A stretch of DNA of 38,581 bases from Mesorhizobium sp. dw_380. Lineage in GTDB: Bacteria; Pseudomonadota; Alphaproteobacteria; Rhizobiales; Rhizobiaceae. Position 1 is the stretch's first letter. Every line of letters begins with the position of its first letter. Under the pieces are notes generated by a model. The model was not told the origin of the DNA. It searched no databases and worked only from the letters and a program-made list of their open reading frames with translations. Of the stretch, positions 1-8,532 are shown piece after piece. The position numbers and the translations under genes were made by a program. The stretch covers positions 1-38,581 of the forward strand of contig NZ_JAFFIW010000050.1 in the NCBI RefSeq assembly GCF_018588885.1, in the 5' to 3' direction.

Positions 1-48
1 GGGGGGAGACTACGCTCTTCGAGGGCGGCGAGACGGCTGTAGCTGAAA

Positions 49-1029
49 CTAAGCGCCCAGCCCTTCGAACAGGATCGTCGACAGATAGCGTTCGGCGAAA
101 TCGGGGATGACCACGACCAGGGTCTTGCCCTTGTTCTCCGGCCGCGAGCCGACGACGATTGCCGCCTGCAGGGCGGCACCTGACGAAATGCCGACCGGCA
201 CGCCTTCGAGGCGGGCGACGAGGCGGGCGTTGGCGACCGAATCCTCGTTGGAAACCTTGACGATCTCGTCATAGATCGTGGTGTCGAGGATTTTCGGCGC
301 AAAGCCGGCGCCGATGCCCTGGATCTTGTGTGGCCCGGGCTGGCCGCCCGACAGCACCGGCGAGGCCTCCGGCTCGACGGCGACGACATGCAGCGAGGGC
401 TTGCGCTTCTTCAGCACCTGGCCGACGCCGGTGATGGTGCCGCCGGTGCCAATGCCGGCGACGAAGATGTCGACCTCGCCCTGCGTGTCGTTCCAGATCT
501 CCTCCGCTGTCGTCTTTCGGTGGATTTCCGGATTGGCGGGGTTTTCGAACTGCTGCGGGATGATCGCATTGGGGATCGTCGCGGCCAGCTCGTCGGCCTT
601 GGCGATAGCGCCTTTCATGCCTTTCGGGCCTTCGGTCAGCACCAGTTCGGCGCCGAGCAGCGCCAGCATCTTGCGGCGCTCGACCGACATCGTCTCCGGC
701 ATGGTCAGGACCAGCTTGTAGCCCTTGGCGGCGGCGGCGAAGGCGAGCGCGATGCCGGTGTTGCCCGAGGTCGGTTCGATCAGCGTCGTCTTGCCGGGCG
801 AAATCTTGCCGGCCGCCTCCAGCGCCTCGATCATCGCCACGCCGATGCGGTCCTTGACCGAGGCGATCGGGTTGAAGAATTCGAGCTTGGCGACGAGCCT
901 GGCGACGACGCCCTTCTCCCTGGCGAACTTGTCGAGCCGTATCAGGGGCGTGTCGCCGATCGTGTCGGTGATGGAATTGTAGATGCGGCCGCGGCCGGGG
1001 ACGCGGGCAGAGGTGACGGGCTTGTTCAT
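49..1029 (-). CDS. cysK: Cysteine synthase A (O-acetylserine sulfhydrylase)
   Basis: This 326-aa PLP enzyme makes cysteine and acetate from O-acetylserine and sulfide, the last step of cytosolic sulfate assimilation. The PLP-binding lysine is K59 in the SVKDRIG motif. It is followed by the phosphate-binding PTSGNTGIALA loop and the C-terminal SSGAA segment. Length and motif order are those of ordinary CysK, with no C-terminal CBS domains, unlike the related gene at 30.5 kb. The ATG at 1029 is preferred over one nine codons upstream because a GGGAG box lies about seven bases before it. The gene stands alone on the minus strand, followed by the window edge. CysK rather than CysM is an inference from overall motif resemblance. 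Confidence 0.95.
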   Translation of the reverse strand: MNKPVTSARVPGRGRIYNSITDTIGDTPLIRLDKFAREKGVVARLVAKLEFFNPIASVKDRIGVAMIEALEAAGKISPGKTTLIEPTSGNTGIALAFAAAAKGYKLVLTMPETMSVERRKMLALLGAELVLTEGPKGMKGAIAKADELAATIPNAIIPQQFENPANPEIHRKTTAEEIWNDTQGEVDIFVAGIGTGGTITGVGQVLKKRKPSLHVVAVEPEASPVLSGGQPGPHKIQGIGAGFAPKILDTTIYDEIVKVSNEDSVANARLVARLEGVPVGISSGAALQAAIVVGSRPENKGKTLVVVIPDFAERYLSTILFEGLGA

Positions 1030-1227
1030 TGGTTTCGCTCCCAGAACTTCAGGCAAGTGAGGATTTCAGGCAAGTGGCATCGCGGCCGGCAAGATAGGGC
1101 CTTCGGTCGCGCAAGATAGACCGTCAGGCAAGCATATCCGAGTGGGGCGCATGTCTAAAGCGCTTCCGTCCCGGAAATGCGTTTTCTGAAAACGGCAATC
1201 TCAGGAATATTTTGGCTCGAACAGAGG

Positions 1228-1845
1228 CTACTGGCGGGCGGCGATCGCTGCCGCGGCGCCAACCATGAAGCCTGCCGCGGTGCGGTTCAGCACCTTCAGC
1301 GCGCGCGGCGATTTGAGGAACCAGCGCGCCTTGGCCGCCAGCGCCAGGTAGGGCACCAGCACGACGAACAGCACGACGACCGTCAGCGCGACGAGAATGC
1401 CGTAGTCGGCCAGAGTGATGGTCTTCAGGTCGACGATGGTCGGCGTGATCGCGAGGTAGAAGATCATCGTCTTCGGATTGCCGAGCGTGACGGTGAGACC
1501 GGCGACAAAGCTCGACAGCAATCCGGCCTTGCCCTTTTTCGCTTCGACGGTTTCGGGCGTGATGCCCGCGGTCCAGAAGCGCCAGCCGAGGAAAGCCAGA
1601 TAGGCGACGCCGGCCCATTTGATTGCCAGGAACACCATGCCGAAAGTCTGCGCCACGAAGGCGAGGCCGAGCACCACTGCGGTCAGGTAGGTGAGGTCGC
1701 CGAGCATCAGGCCAAAGGACATGGCGAGCGACGAGCGGAAGCCGGAGCCGAGCGCACGCGCGACAAGTGCGGTGACGCCGGGGCCGGGAATGGCGGCGGC
1801 GATGCCGAGGGCGGCGCTGTAGGCGAGAAAGCCGGTGAGGGTCAT
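1228..1845 (-). CDS. LysE/RhtB family amino-acid exporter
   Basis: This 205-aa inner-membrane protein belongs to the LysE/RhtB translocator family, which exports amino acids and related metabolites. The N-terminus carries the family signature, a first helix followed by an IPGPGV motif at about residues 19-24, then RALGSGFRSSLA and GLMLGDL. Five to six hydrophobic helices span the protein, and a GNPKTMIFYLA motif near residue 120 is typical. The substrate cannot be read from the sequence. The neighbouring cysteine synthase makes a cysteine-type substrate conceivable, but that is only an inference, because the two genes are about 200 bases apart without clear coupling. Confidence 0.88.
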   Translation of the reverse strand: MTLTGFLAYSAALGIAAAIPGPGVTALVARALGSGFRSSLAMSFGLMLGDLTYLTAVVLGLAFVAQTFGMVFLAIKWAGVAYLAFLGWRFWTAGITPETVEAKKGKAGLLSSFVAGLTVTLGNPKTMIFYLAITPTIVDLKTITLADYGILVALTVVVLFVVLVPYLALAAKARWFLKSPRALKVLNRTAAGFMVGAAAAIAARQ

Positions 1846-1955
1846 GGATGCGACCTTGCGTGCTGGGGCGCTGTTGCGACGGCGTCTTGTCGCACAATGT
1901 CAGGCGCGCAGGAATTCCCTGAAGCGAGATTCGATTGCACCACGTGGAAATGCGG

Positions 1956-3323
1956 TCAGGAGCGGCCGCCATCATAGGTCACGCGCCAGATGGTGCCGTT
2001 GCCGTCCTCGGTGACGATCAGCGCGCCGTCCTTGGCCACCGCCACGCCCACCGGCCGGCCCCACACCTCGCCGCTGGAGACGACGAAGCCGGTCATGAAA
2101 TCCTCATACTCGCCGGTCGGCTTGCCATCCCTGAACAGCAGGCGGACGACCTTGTAGCCGGTCCTGTTGCCGCGATTCCACGAACCGTGCAGGGCGACGA
2201 ACGCGTCGCCCCTGTATTCCCTGGGAAAGCCGCTGTCCGCGGGCAAGCCCTTGCCGTCGTAGAAGGCGATGGTGAGCGGCGCGGAATGCGCCTGCATCAG
2301 CACATCGGGAATGGTAGCCTTGCCGGCGAGGTCGGGGCGCTGGCCCTTGTGGCGCGGATCCTCATAATTGCCGATGTAGTACCAGGGCCAGCCGTAGAAG
2401 GCGCCTTCCCTGACTGATGTGGCGTATTCGGCCGGCACATTGTCGCCGAGCGCGTCGCGTTCGTTGACGACGCACCACAGCGCGCCGGTCACCGGCTGGA
2501 CGGTCATGCCCGAACAGTTGCGCAGGCCGGTGGCGACGACGCGGCCGTTCTTGCCGTCCGGGTCGAAGGCCTGCACGTCGGCGCGGCCTTCCTCCGCGCC
2601 CCATGTCGCGCCGAGCGGTTTCGTCTTGATCCACGCTTCGAGCCCGCCATCCGGCCTCTTGCCCATGTCCTCGGCGATGTTCGAGCCGGAGCCGACAGAC
2701 AGATAGATCGTCTTGCCATCGGGCGAAAAGACGATGTCGCGGGTCCAGTGATGATTGGCGGGAATGTTGTCGACAATGGTCTCCGGCTCGCCCGACGCCT
2801 TCAGGTCGCCATTGCGGTAGGCAAAGCGCACGATGCTGTCGCTGTTGGCGACATAGACCCATTGCGGGTCGTCGCCTGGCGGGTAGAAGGCAATGCCATA
2901 GGGCTGGTGGAGTTTGCCGGCAAAGATGCCTTTCTGGGCAGGTTTCGCGCTGCCCTCGGTCAGGCGGTAAACCCGAATCTGGTTGGCTTCGCTGTTGGCG
3001 ACGAACAGGTCGCCATTGGGTGCTGTGCGCACGACGCGCGGATTGTCGATGCCCGATGCGATCAGCTCGGCCGAAAATCCGGGCGGCAGCTGCGGCTTTG
3101 CGCCTGCCGGCATGTCGGCAACGCCGGCGCTGTTCGAGGCGGATTTGGTGGCGTAGGGCTTCGGCTGGTCCTCCGGCCTGATCAGGCGGCGCAAGCCTGG
3201 CTTGTCGGCGCGCCAGTCGCCGAAGGCGGCCGGGCCCTTCAGCACCGGCTGATCGGCCTCTTGGGCAAAGGCCGCGGTGGTGAGAAACAGTGCGGGGATC
3301 ACCAGTCCGGCCAATCGGATCAT
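1956..3323 (-). CDS. Exported PQQ-dependent sugar dehydrogenase (sorbosone dehydrogenase-like)
   Basis: This 455-aa protein has a classical signal peptide (MIRLAGL...TTAAFA, predicted cut before QE) and so should act in the periplasm. The mature part is a six-bladed beta-propeller of the soluble glucose/sorbosone dehydrogenase family. Supporting segments are FVANSEANQIRVYR, HHWTRDIVFSPDGKTIY, ATGLRNCSGMTV, FVALHGSWNRG and VAVAKDGALIVTEDG. Members oxidise aldoses or ketoaldoses with PQQ, but many homologues have no proven cofactor or substrate. The ATG at 3323 has GGAGG five bases upstream, better than the ATG four codons earlier. The gene appears monocistronic. Confidence 0.87.
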   Translation of the reverse strand: MIRLAGLVIPALFLTTAAFAQEADQPVLKGPAAFGDWRADKPGLRRLIRPEDQPKPYATKSASNSAGVADMPAGAKPQLPPGFSAELIASGIDNPRVVRTAPNGDLFVANSEANQIRVYRLTEGSAKPAQKGIFAGKLHQPYGIAFYPPGDDPQWVYVANSDSIVRFAYRNGDLKASGEPETIVDNIPANHHWTRDIVFSPDGKTIYLSVGSGSNIAEDMGKRPDGGLEAWIKTKPLGATWGAEEGRADVQAFDPDGKNGRVVATGLRNCSGMTVQPVTGALWCVVNERDALGDNVPAEYATSVREGAFYGWPWYYIGNYEDPRHKGQRPDLAGKATIPDVLMQAHSAPLTIAFYDGKGLPADSGFPREYRGDAFVALHGSWNRGNRTGYKVVRLLFRDGKPTGEYEDFMTGFVVSSGEVWGRPVGVAVAKDGALIVTEDGNGTIWRVTYDGGRS

Positions 3324-3415
3324 TTTGTCCTCCACCTCATCGCGAAGGAAGTTAACGGCCGGTTTGTCGCTGGGTTCCGTCTGAGTTGAAGGAAGCGCAG
3401 GTTTTGCTTCTGGGC

Positions 3416-3613
3416 TCAGGTCCCGGCAGCGTAGAAATCGTCGTCGAGGCGTTTTTCCAGCGCGACCAGATCGGCAGGCAGCGGCAAGCCCATGGCGCGC
3501 ATTTCCCGCAATTTCTCGCGCAACTGTTCCTGGATCTCGTGCTGGTCCTCCGGCTGGTTTACCATTTCCTCCAGCAGCAGGCTAATGCGGGCCTTGAATT
3601 CCTCGAGCGCCAT
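3416..3613 (-). CDS. Small helical conserved-type protein, function unknown
   Basis: This gene encodes 65 aa beginning MALEEFKARI, with GGAG seven bases before the ATG. The protein is almost entirely charged helix, rich in Glu, Leu, Arg and Gln, and includes a QEQLREKLREMRAMGLPLPAD stretch that could form a coiled coil. There is no signal peptide or membrane segment. It lies just downstream of hrcA on the same strand, separated by a palindromic element that probably limits read-through. In Caulobacter hrcA is followed by grpE; grpE is absent here. I do not recognise the family and assign no function. Confidence 0.7.
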   Translation of the reverse strand: MALEEFKARISLLLEEMVNQPEDQHEIQEQLREKLREMRAMGLPLPADLVALEKRLDDDFYAAGT

Positions 3614-3652
3614 TCTTTTTCTCCAGGGCAGGGCTGTTTCTCGGTTTGGACT

Positions 3653-3719
3653 TAGGTGTGTCGAGATTGGGTCAGGCCGCCATTCGGAGGCCGGCCTCAC
3701 CCGAATATCGATACACCTA
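3653..3719. repeat. Palindromic intergenic element at the 3' end of hrcA (short form)
   Basis: The ends are perfect inverted repeats, TAGGTGT at 3653-3659 and ACACCTA at 3713-3719. They extend inward as imperfect arms (TCGAGATT..GGGTCAGGCCG against CGGCCTCACCCGAATATCGA). The hrcA stop codon (CTA at 3717-3719, TAG on the minus strand) lies inside the right terminus. A longer member of the same family is at 9572-9715, also at a stop codon. The transcript would fold into a long hairpin, so it could act as a terminator or protect the 3' end; that role is inferred. Confidence 0.75.
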
Positions 3720-4799
3720 GCGTAGCATGCGCGATATCAGCTGCGCCGTATAGTCGACCATCGGCACGATGCGGGCATAGTTCAGCCGGGTCGGGCCGAT
3801 GACGCCGAGCGCGCCGACGACGCGGGCATCCTTGTCGCGATAGGGCGCGACCACCAGCGACGAGCCAGACAGCGAGAACAGCTTGTTTTCCGAGCCGATG
3901 AAAATGCGCACGCCCGATCCCTGCTCGGCGAGGTCGAGCAGCTGGATCAGGCCGTCCTGCGTCTCCATGTCCTCGAACAGATGCCGTAGGAGTTCGATGT
4001 CGGCCTGGGCGGTGACGTTTTCCAGCAGATTGGCGCGGCCGCGCACGATGAGCCGTGCCGGCAGGCCGCTTTCGGCGCCCGCCCACACCGCCAGCCCCTT
4101 CTCGACGAGGTCCTGCGACAGCGTGTCGAGGGCCGCCCTGGTCTCTTCCTTGATACGGGCGATCTCGGTGCGCGCCTCGGCCAGCGTGCGGCCGCGAATA
4201 TGCGCGTTGAGGAAATTCGAGGCTTCATGCAGCTGCGAGACGGTGATGCCGGCGGGCAGCTCGAGGACGCGGTTTTCGACGTCGCCATTCTGCGACACCA
4301 GCACCGCCAGCGCCTTGGTCGGCTCAAGCTGGATGAACTCGATGTGCTTCAGCGCCACCTCGTTCTTGGCGGCCAGCACCAGGCCGGCGCCGCGCGACAT
4401 GCCCGAAAGCATCTGGCTGGCCTCGGTCAGCATCTGCTCCAGCGTCGCTCCCGAGCCGGAGGCCCGCACCTGCGCCTCGATGGCGCGGCGCTCCTCGTCG
4501 GAGAGATCTCCAAGTTCCATGAAGGCGTCGACGAAGAAGCGCAGGCCGGCCTGCGTCGGCAGCCGGCCGGCCGAGATGTGCGGCGCGTAGATCAGCCCGA
4601 GATGCTCGAGATCGCTCATCACATTGCGGATGGTGGCCGGCGACAGCGAGGAGGGCAGGATACGCGACAGGCTGCGCGAGCCCACGGGCTCGCCATCCCT
4701 GAGATAGGAATCGACGATGCGCCGGAAGATGTCGCGCGAGCGCATGTCGAGGGATTGGAGCGCGGGCGCCTGCGAACTCGGATCGACTGCCTTGGTCAT
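3717..4799 (-). CDS. hrcA: Heat-inducible transcription repressor HrcA
   Basis: This 360-aa repressor binds the CIRCE operator of groESL-type genes, with GroEL activity modulating it. The N-terminal winged helix is clear (RDIFRRIVDSYLRDGEPVGSRSLSR, then SPATIRNVMSDLEHLGL and PHISAGRLPT). It is followed by the GAF-like dimerisation region and a C-terminal GALGVIGPTRLNYARIVPMVDY segment. The ATG at 4799 gives the usual alphaproteobacterial N-terminus and has GGAGG eleven bases upstream. The gene diverges from rph, as in many rhizobia. I saw no CIRCE sequence (TTAGCACTC-N9-GAGTGCTAA) in the shared intergenic region, so autoregulation is not supported. No grpE follows. The stop codon lies in a palindromic repeat. 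Confidence 0.95.
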   Translation of the reverse strand: MTKAVDPSSQAPALQSLDMRSRDIFRRIVDSYLRDGEPVGSRSLSRILPSSLSPATIRNVMSDLEHLGLIYAPHISAGRLPTQAGLRFFVDAFMELGDLSDEERRAIEAQVRASGSGATLEQMLTEASQMLSGMSRGAGLVLAAKNEVALKHIEFIQLEPTKALAVLVSQNGDVENRVLELPAGITVSQLHEASNFLNAHIRGRTLAEARTEIARIKEETRAALDTLSQDLVEKGLAVWAGAESGLPARLIVRGRANLLENVTAQADIELLRHLFEDMETQDGLIQLLDLAEQGSGVRIFIGSENKLFSLSGSSLVVAPYRDKDARVVGALGVIGPTRLNYARIVPMVDYTAQLISRMLR

Positions 4800-4977
4800 T
4801 CGGCCAAAAACCTCCGGCCCAAGGATATAGACTTCGGCCCGGCCCGCGCAAGCCGGTGTCTGTGCCAGATCACCCGGCGCCACGTTTGCGGTCACCCGGC
4901 CATTTTCCTTTGCGCCGTGCCCCCCATGCGGCTACAAGCCGGCCAAGATTCCGAAAAATGACGAGAAAGTAGCCTGA

Positions 4978-5694
4978 ATGCGCCCCTCCAAACGCCAATT
5001 CGACGAAATGCGCGCCATCTCCTTCGAGCGCGGCGTCTCCAAGCATGCCGAGGGCTCATGCCTGGTGAAGTTCGGCGACACGCATGTGCTGTGCACGGCA
5101 AGCCTGGAGGAGAAGGTGCCGGGCTGGATGCGCAATTCCGGCAAGGGCTGGGTGACGGCGGAATATGGCATGCTGCCGCGCTCGACCGGCGAGCGCATGC
5201 GCCGCGAGGCCTCCGCCGGCAAGCAGGGCGGCCGCACGCTGGAGATCCAGCGGCTGATCGGCCGTTCGCTGCGCGCCGTGGTCGACCTGCAAGCGCTGGG
5301 CGAACAGCAGATCACCGTCGACTGCGACGTTATCCAGGCCGATGGCGGCACCCGCACCGCCTCGATCACCGGCGGCTGGGTGGCGCTCTACGATTGCCTG
5401 CGCTGGATGGAAGCGCGGCAGATGGCCAGCGTTTCGAAGGTGCTGAAGGACCACGTCGCGGCGATTTCCTGCGGCATCCATGACGGCCAGCCGGTCATCG
5501 ATCTCGATTACCTCGAAGATTCCTCGGCCGGCACCGACGCCAATTTCGTCATGACCGGCAAGGGCGGCATCGTCGAGATCCAGGGCACTGCCGAGGGCGA
5601 GCCTTTCTCCGAGGACCAGTTCGCAAGCCTGATGGGCCTGGCCAAGAAAGGCATCCAGCGCCTGATCAGTCTGCAGCAGATGGCGGTGGCGTAG
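4978..5694 (+). CDS. rph: Ribonuclease PH
   Basis: This 238-aa phosphorolytic 3'-5' exoribonuclease trims tRNA 3' ends and acts as a hexamer in the cytoplasm. The protein matches full-length RNase PH from MRPSKRQFDEMR. Diagnostic parts are the VKFGDTHVLCTA strand, the TAEYGMLPRST segment, the RTLEIQRLIGRSLRAVVD arginine-rich region and the CDVIQADGGTRTASITGG phosphate-binding motif. The start is preceded by a GAGAAAG purine stretch. It is the first gene of a plus-strand series with the VOC protein, rdgB and hemW, although a 152-bp palindrome now separates it from them. Divergent from hrcA. Confidence 0.96.
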   Translation: MRPSKRQFDEMRAISFERGVSKHAEGSCLVKFGDTHVLCTASLEEKVPGWMRNSGKGWVTAEYGMLPRSTGERMRREASAGKQGGRTLEIQRLIGRSLRAVVDLQALGEQQITVDCDVIQADGGTRTASITGGWVALYDCLRWMEARQMASVSKVLKDHVAAISCGIHDGQPVIDLDYLEDSSAGTDANFVMTGKGGIVEIQGTAEGEPFSEDQFASLMGLAKKGIQRLISLQQMAVA

Positions 5695-5715
5695 TTTTTT
5701 GATGCCGCGCTTGAA

Positions 5716-5867
5716 CGCCCCCCTCTGGCCTGCCGGCCATCTCCCCCTCAAGGGGGGAGATCGGCTATCCGGATGGGTTTCGCCAACCGGCGCAATGGGT
5801 GCGGCAACGTCGAAGCTGCCAATCTCCCCCCTTGAGGGGGAGATGCCCGGCAGGGCAGAGGGGGGCG
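5716..5867. repeat. Long palindromic intergenic repeat, family A
   Basis: Both arms begin CGCCCCCCTCTG and continue through CTGCCGG.CATCTCCCCCTCAAGGGGGGAGAT, inverted around a central GCCAACCGGCGCAATGG region. The arms are nearly identical after reverse complementation, and each contains its own CCCCCT/AGGGGG mini-hairpin. A second full copy is at 30136-30295 and a lone half arm at 17192-17213. It lies between rph and the VOC gene, whose GTG start comes four bases after the repeat ends. Confidence 0.85.
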
Positions 5868-5871
5868 CCTC

Positions 5872-6282
5872 GTGATACCCTCCGCCATTCTTGAATCAGC
5901 CCTCTACGTCACCGACCTCGCCGCCGCCGAAGCCTTCTACACCGAAATCCTCGGCCTTCACCTCCTCGGCAAGGTGGACGGGCGCCATCTCTTCTTCCGT
6001 TGCGGGCCGGGCGTGCTGCTCATCTTCAATGCCGAAGCGACCAAGATCCCACCGGCGCCCGATGCCAGGCTGAAAGTGCCGCCGCACGGCACCGTCGGCG
6101 AAGGTCATCTCTGCTTTGCGGCGACCGCCACCGAGATCGCCGGCTGGAAAGCGCATCTCGAGGCGAAGAAGATCGCCATCGAAAGCGAATTCGAATGGCC
6201 GCAAGGTGGCCGTTCGATTTATATACGCGACCCCTCGGGCAATTCGATCGAGTTCGCCGAGCCGAGAATCTGGGGCCTTTGA
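5872..6282 (+). CDS. VOC (glyoxalase/bleomycin-resistance fold) family protein
   Basis: This 136-aa single-domain vicinal oxygen chelate protein starts with SALYVTDLAAAEAFYTEILGLHL, the usual first beta-alpha-beta module. It ends with SIYIRDPSGNSIEFAEP, which carries the typical glutamate metal ligand. Family members are metal-dependent isomerases, dioxygenases or resistance proteins; the substrate is not evident. The only in-frame start after the upstream stop at 5833 is GTG 5872, four bases after a palindromic repeat, so the ribosome-binding sequence (GAGGGGGG) is supplied by the repeat. The stop overlaps the rdgB start by one base, indicating translational coupling. Confidence 0.85.
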   Translation: MIPSAILESALYVTDLAAAEAFYTEILGLHLLGKVDGRHLFFRCGPGVLLIFNAEATKIPPAPDARLKVPPHGTVGEGHLCFAATATEIAGWKAHLEAKKIAIESEFEWPQGGRSIYIRDPSGNSIEFAEPRIWGL

Positions 6283-6929
6283 TGCATACGCTTGATAGCA
6301 AGAAGATCGTCGTCGCCAGCCACAATGCCGGCAAGCTGCGCGAATTCGCCGATCTGATGGGGCCGTTCGGTTTCGAGGCGAAATCGGCCAGGGACTATGG
6401 CTTGCCCGAGCCGGACGAAACCGGCACCACTTTCGAGGAGAACGCCTATATCAAGGCATTGGCCGCCGCCCGGGCGACCGGCCTGCCGGCACTGTCGGAT
6501 GATTCGGGCCTGTGCGTCGACGCGCTCGATGGCGCGCCCGGCGTTTATACCGCCAACTGGGCCGAAACCCCGGACGGCGGCAGGGATTTCGGCATGGCCA
6601 TGCAGCGCACCGAAGTGGCGCTGCAGGAAGTCGGCGCCGCCTTGCCTGAGCAGCGCAAGGGCCGTTTTGTCGCCGTCATCTGCCTCGCCTTCCCCGATGG
6701 CGACGCCGAATATTATCGTGGCGAGGCCGAAGGCACGCTGGTCTGGCCGCCGCGCGGCGAACTCGGATTCGGCTACGACCCGGTGTTTTTACCCAATGGT
6801 TTCGACAAGACCTTCGGCGAGATGAGCGCCGAGGAAAAGCATGGCTGGAAGCCCGGCCAGGCGACCGCTTTGTCGCACCGCGCCCGCGCCTTCCAGGAAT
6901 TCGCCAAAGCGAGATTGGGCTCGGCATGA
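6282..6929 (+). CDS. rdgB: dITP/XTP pyrophosphatase (HAM1/RdgB family)
   Basis: This 215-aa house-cleaning enzyme hydrolyses dITP, ITP and XTP to monophosphates. The N-terminus has the SHNAGKLREF substrate-loop motif, followed by TFEENAYIKA, ALSDDSGLCVDAL with the catalytic acidic pair, GVYTANWA and the C-terminal GFGYDPVF and SHRARA motifs, all in the expected order. The ATG at 6282 overlaps the VOC stop (TGATG), and the gene ends with a four-base overlap with hemW, so the three are probably co-translated. The frame stays open upstream through the VOC gene, but the family N-terminus fixes the start. Confidence 0.96.
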   Translation: MHTLDSKKIVVASHNAGKLREFADLMGPFGFEAKSARDYGLPEPDETGTTFEENAYIKALAAARATGLPALSDDSGLCVDALDGAPGVYTANWAETPDGGRDFGMAMQRTEVALQEVGAALPEQRKGRFVAVICLAFPDGDAEYYRGEAEGTLVWPPRGELGFGYDPVFLPNGFDKTFGEMSAEEKHGWKPGQATALSHRARAFQEFAKARLGSA

Positions 6930-8089
6930 ACATGCTGCTCGACCGCAGCCCGGGCTTCGGCGTCTACGTCCATTGGCCGTTCTGCGCGGCCAAGTGCCCC
7001 TATTGCGACTTCAACAGCCATGTCCGGCATCAGCCGGTCGACCAGGAGCGCTTTGCCGCGGCCTTCGAGGCCGAACTGGCAACCATGCGCCAGCGCACCG
7101 GGCCGCGCGACGTGACCAGCATTTTCCTCGGCGGCGGCACGCCATCGCTGATGAAACCGGAAACCGTGGCTAAGGTCCTCGACGCGGTGGCGAAAAACTG
7201 GACGGTGCCTGACGGGATCGAGGTGACGCTGGAGGCCAATCCATCCTCGGTCGAGGCCGAAAGGTTTCGCGGCTACCGGGCGGCGGGCGTCAATCGCGTC
7301 TCGCTCGGCGTGCAGGCGCTGAACGACAGGGATTTGCGCTTCCTCGGCCGGCTGCACAATGTTGATGAGGCGCTGCACGCCATCGGGCTGGCGCGGGAAA
7401 TATTCCCGCGGCTGTCCTTCGATCTGATCTACGCCCGGCCCGGCCAGACGCCGGAGGCCTGGGCATCCGAGCTCGAACAGGCGATCGGCCATGCCGCCGA
7501 TCATCTGTCGCTCTACCAGTTGACCATCGAGGAAGGCACGCCCTTCCATGCGCTGCATGCGGCGAAGAAGTTCATCATCCCCGACAACGACCACGCCGCC
7601 GACCTCTATGCGTTGACGCAGGAGATCACGGCGGCGCACGGCCTGCCGGCCTACGAGATTTCCAACCACGCCCGGCCGGGCGCCGAGAGCCGGCACAATC
7701 TGACCTACTGGCGCTATGGCGAATATGTCGGCGTCGGCCCCGGCGCGCATGGCCGCTTCGTCGAGAATGGCCGCCGCACTGTGACGATCGCCGAGCGGAT
7801 GCCGGAAACCTGGGCCAACCTCGTCGAGGCCAAGGGCCATGGCGTGACCGGCGGCGAAATCCTGACGCGTTCCGAAGAGGCCGACGAGTTCCTGCTGATG
7901 GGCCTGCGGCTGGCCGAGGGCATCGACCTCTCGCGCTACGAGGCGTTTTCCGGACGTGGCCTGTCGAGCGCGCGGCTGTCCATGCTGCAGGGTGAGGGTC
8001 TGGTGGCGCCGATCGGCAATGCGCGGCTGCGCGCCACGCCCGCCGGCATGATCGTGCTCGATGCCGTGGTCGCCGATCTGGCGCGGTAG
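6926..8089 (+). CDS. hemW: Radical SAM heme chaperone HemW
   Basis: This 387-aa protein is of the HemW type (formerly HemN-like), a heme-binding radical SAM protein implicated in heme delivery rather than coproporphyrinogen oxidation. The radical SAM cysteines are C20, C24 and C27 in HWPFCAAKCPYCDFNSH, the HemW form of CX3CX2C. The SIFLGGGTPSLM motif and RVSLGVQALNDRDLRFLGR follow, and the C-terminal HemN domain carries YEISNHARPG. It starts inside the rdgB stop (ATGA overlap). The rdgB-hemW pairing is common in alphaproteobacteria. Confidence 0.94.
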   Translation: MNMLLDRSPGFGVYVHWPFCAAKCPYCDFNSHVRHQPVDQERFAAAFEAELATMRQRTGPRDVTSIFLGGGTPSLMKPETVAKVLDAVAKNWTVPDGIEVTLEANPSSVEAERFRGYRAAGVNRVSLGVQALNDRDLRFLGRLHNVDEALHAIGLAREIFPRLSFDLIYARPGQTPEAWASELEQAIGHAADHLSLYQLTIEEGTPFHALHAAKKFIIPDNDHAADLYALTQEITAAHGLPAYEISNHARPGAESRHNLTYWRYGEYVGVGPGAHGRFVENGRRTVTIAERMPETWANLVEAKGHGVTGGEILTRSEEADEFLLMGLRLAEGIDLSRYEAFSGRGLSSARLSMLQGEGLVAPIGNARLRATPAGMIVLDAVVADLAR

Positions 8090-8205
8090 ATGCAGAGGCC
8101 AAGTGGCTGTACGGTGGTGGGCGATTTGTCCACTCGAGCGAGGATGTTAGAAGTTCGGCTTGCTTAGTCAAAGGCGCGTCGCGCCGCATCCAAGATGGTC
8201 CTGCG

Positions 8206-8529
8206 ATGAAGTTCCTGATCCACGAGACCTTGCGGACATTGAACACGGATGAAGTGTTCGAGTTTGGACTGACCGAGATTTCGAGATCTCCGGGACATGA
8301 CGATCTCTTTGAGGCGGAAGCGATCTTCATCAGAAATACGAAGGTCACATCTAAAATAAAATTGACTCACTTGAGTGAGTTCAACGTTGTTCTCAGTTTC
8401 ATAACGTATATCGGAAGTAAACTTCGGGGGATCGCCAAGGATAATTTGGTCGAGTTTGATCTGAATGGACTGACGTTTGATCAGTACATCCCTATGAGCA
8501 AAAATCTACGTGAGATCTGGGATGAGTAA
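8206..8529 (+). CDS. Unknown 107-aa protein, low-GC, upstream of a phosphatase-like gene
   Basis: The gene encodes 107 aa beginning MKFLIHETLR. Base composition is about 45% GC by eye, against about 64% around it, with codons such as AAA, AAT, ATA and TTG unusual for the neighbours, so recent transfer is likely. The protein is mixed alpha/beta and acidic, with no signal peptide, membrane helix or recognised motif. The ribosome-binding site is weak. It stops three bases before the GTG of the LMW-phosphatase-like gene, so the two are probably translated together. I do not recognise the family. The reading frame is open upstream to at least the end of hemW, but I found no better start. Confidence 0.65.
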   Translation: MKFLIHETLRTLNTDEVFEFGLTEISRSPGHDDLFEAEAIFIRNTKVTSKIKLTHLSEFNVVLSFITYIGSKLRGIAKDNLVEFDLNGLTFDQYIPMSKNLREIWDE

Positions 8530-8532
8530 TCG

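Noticed and set aside
4800..4977. CIRCE operator between hrcA and rph
   Set aside because: No TTAGCACTC / GAGTGCTAA inverted pair is present.
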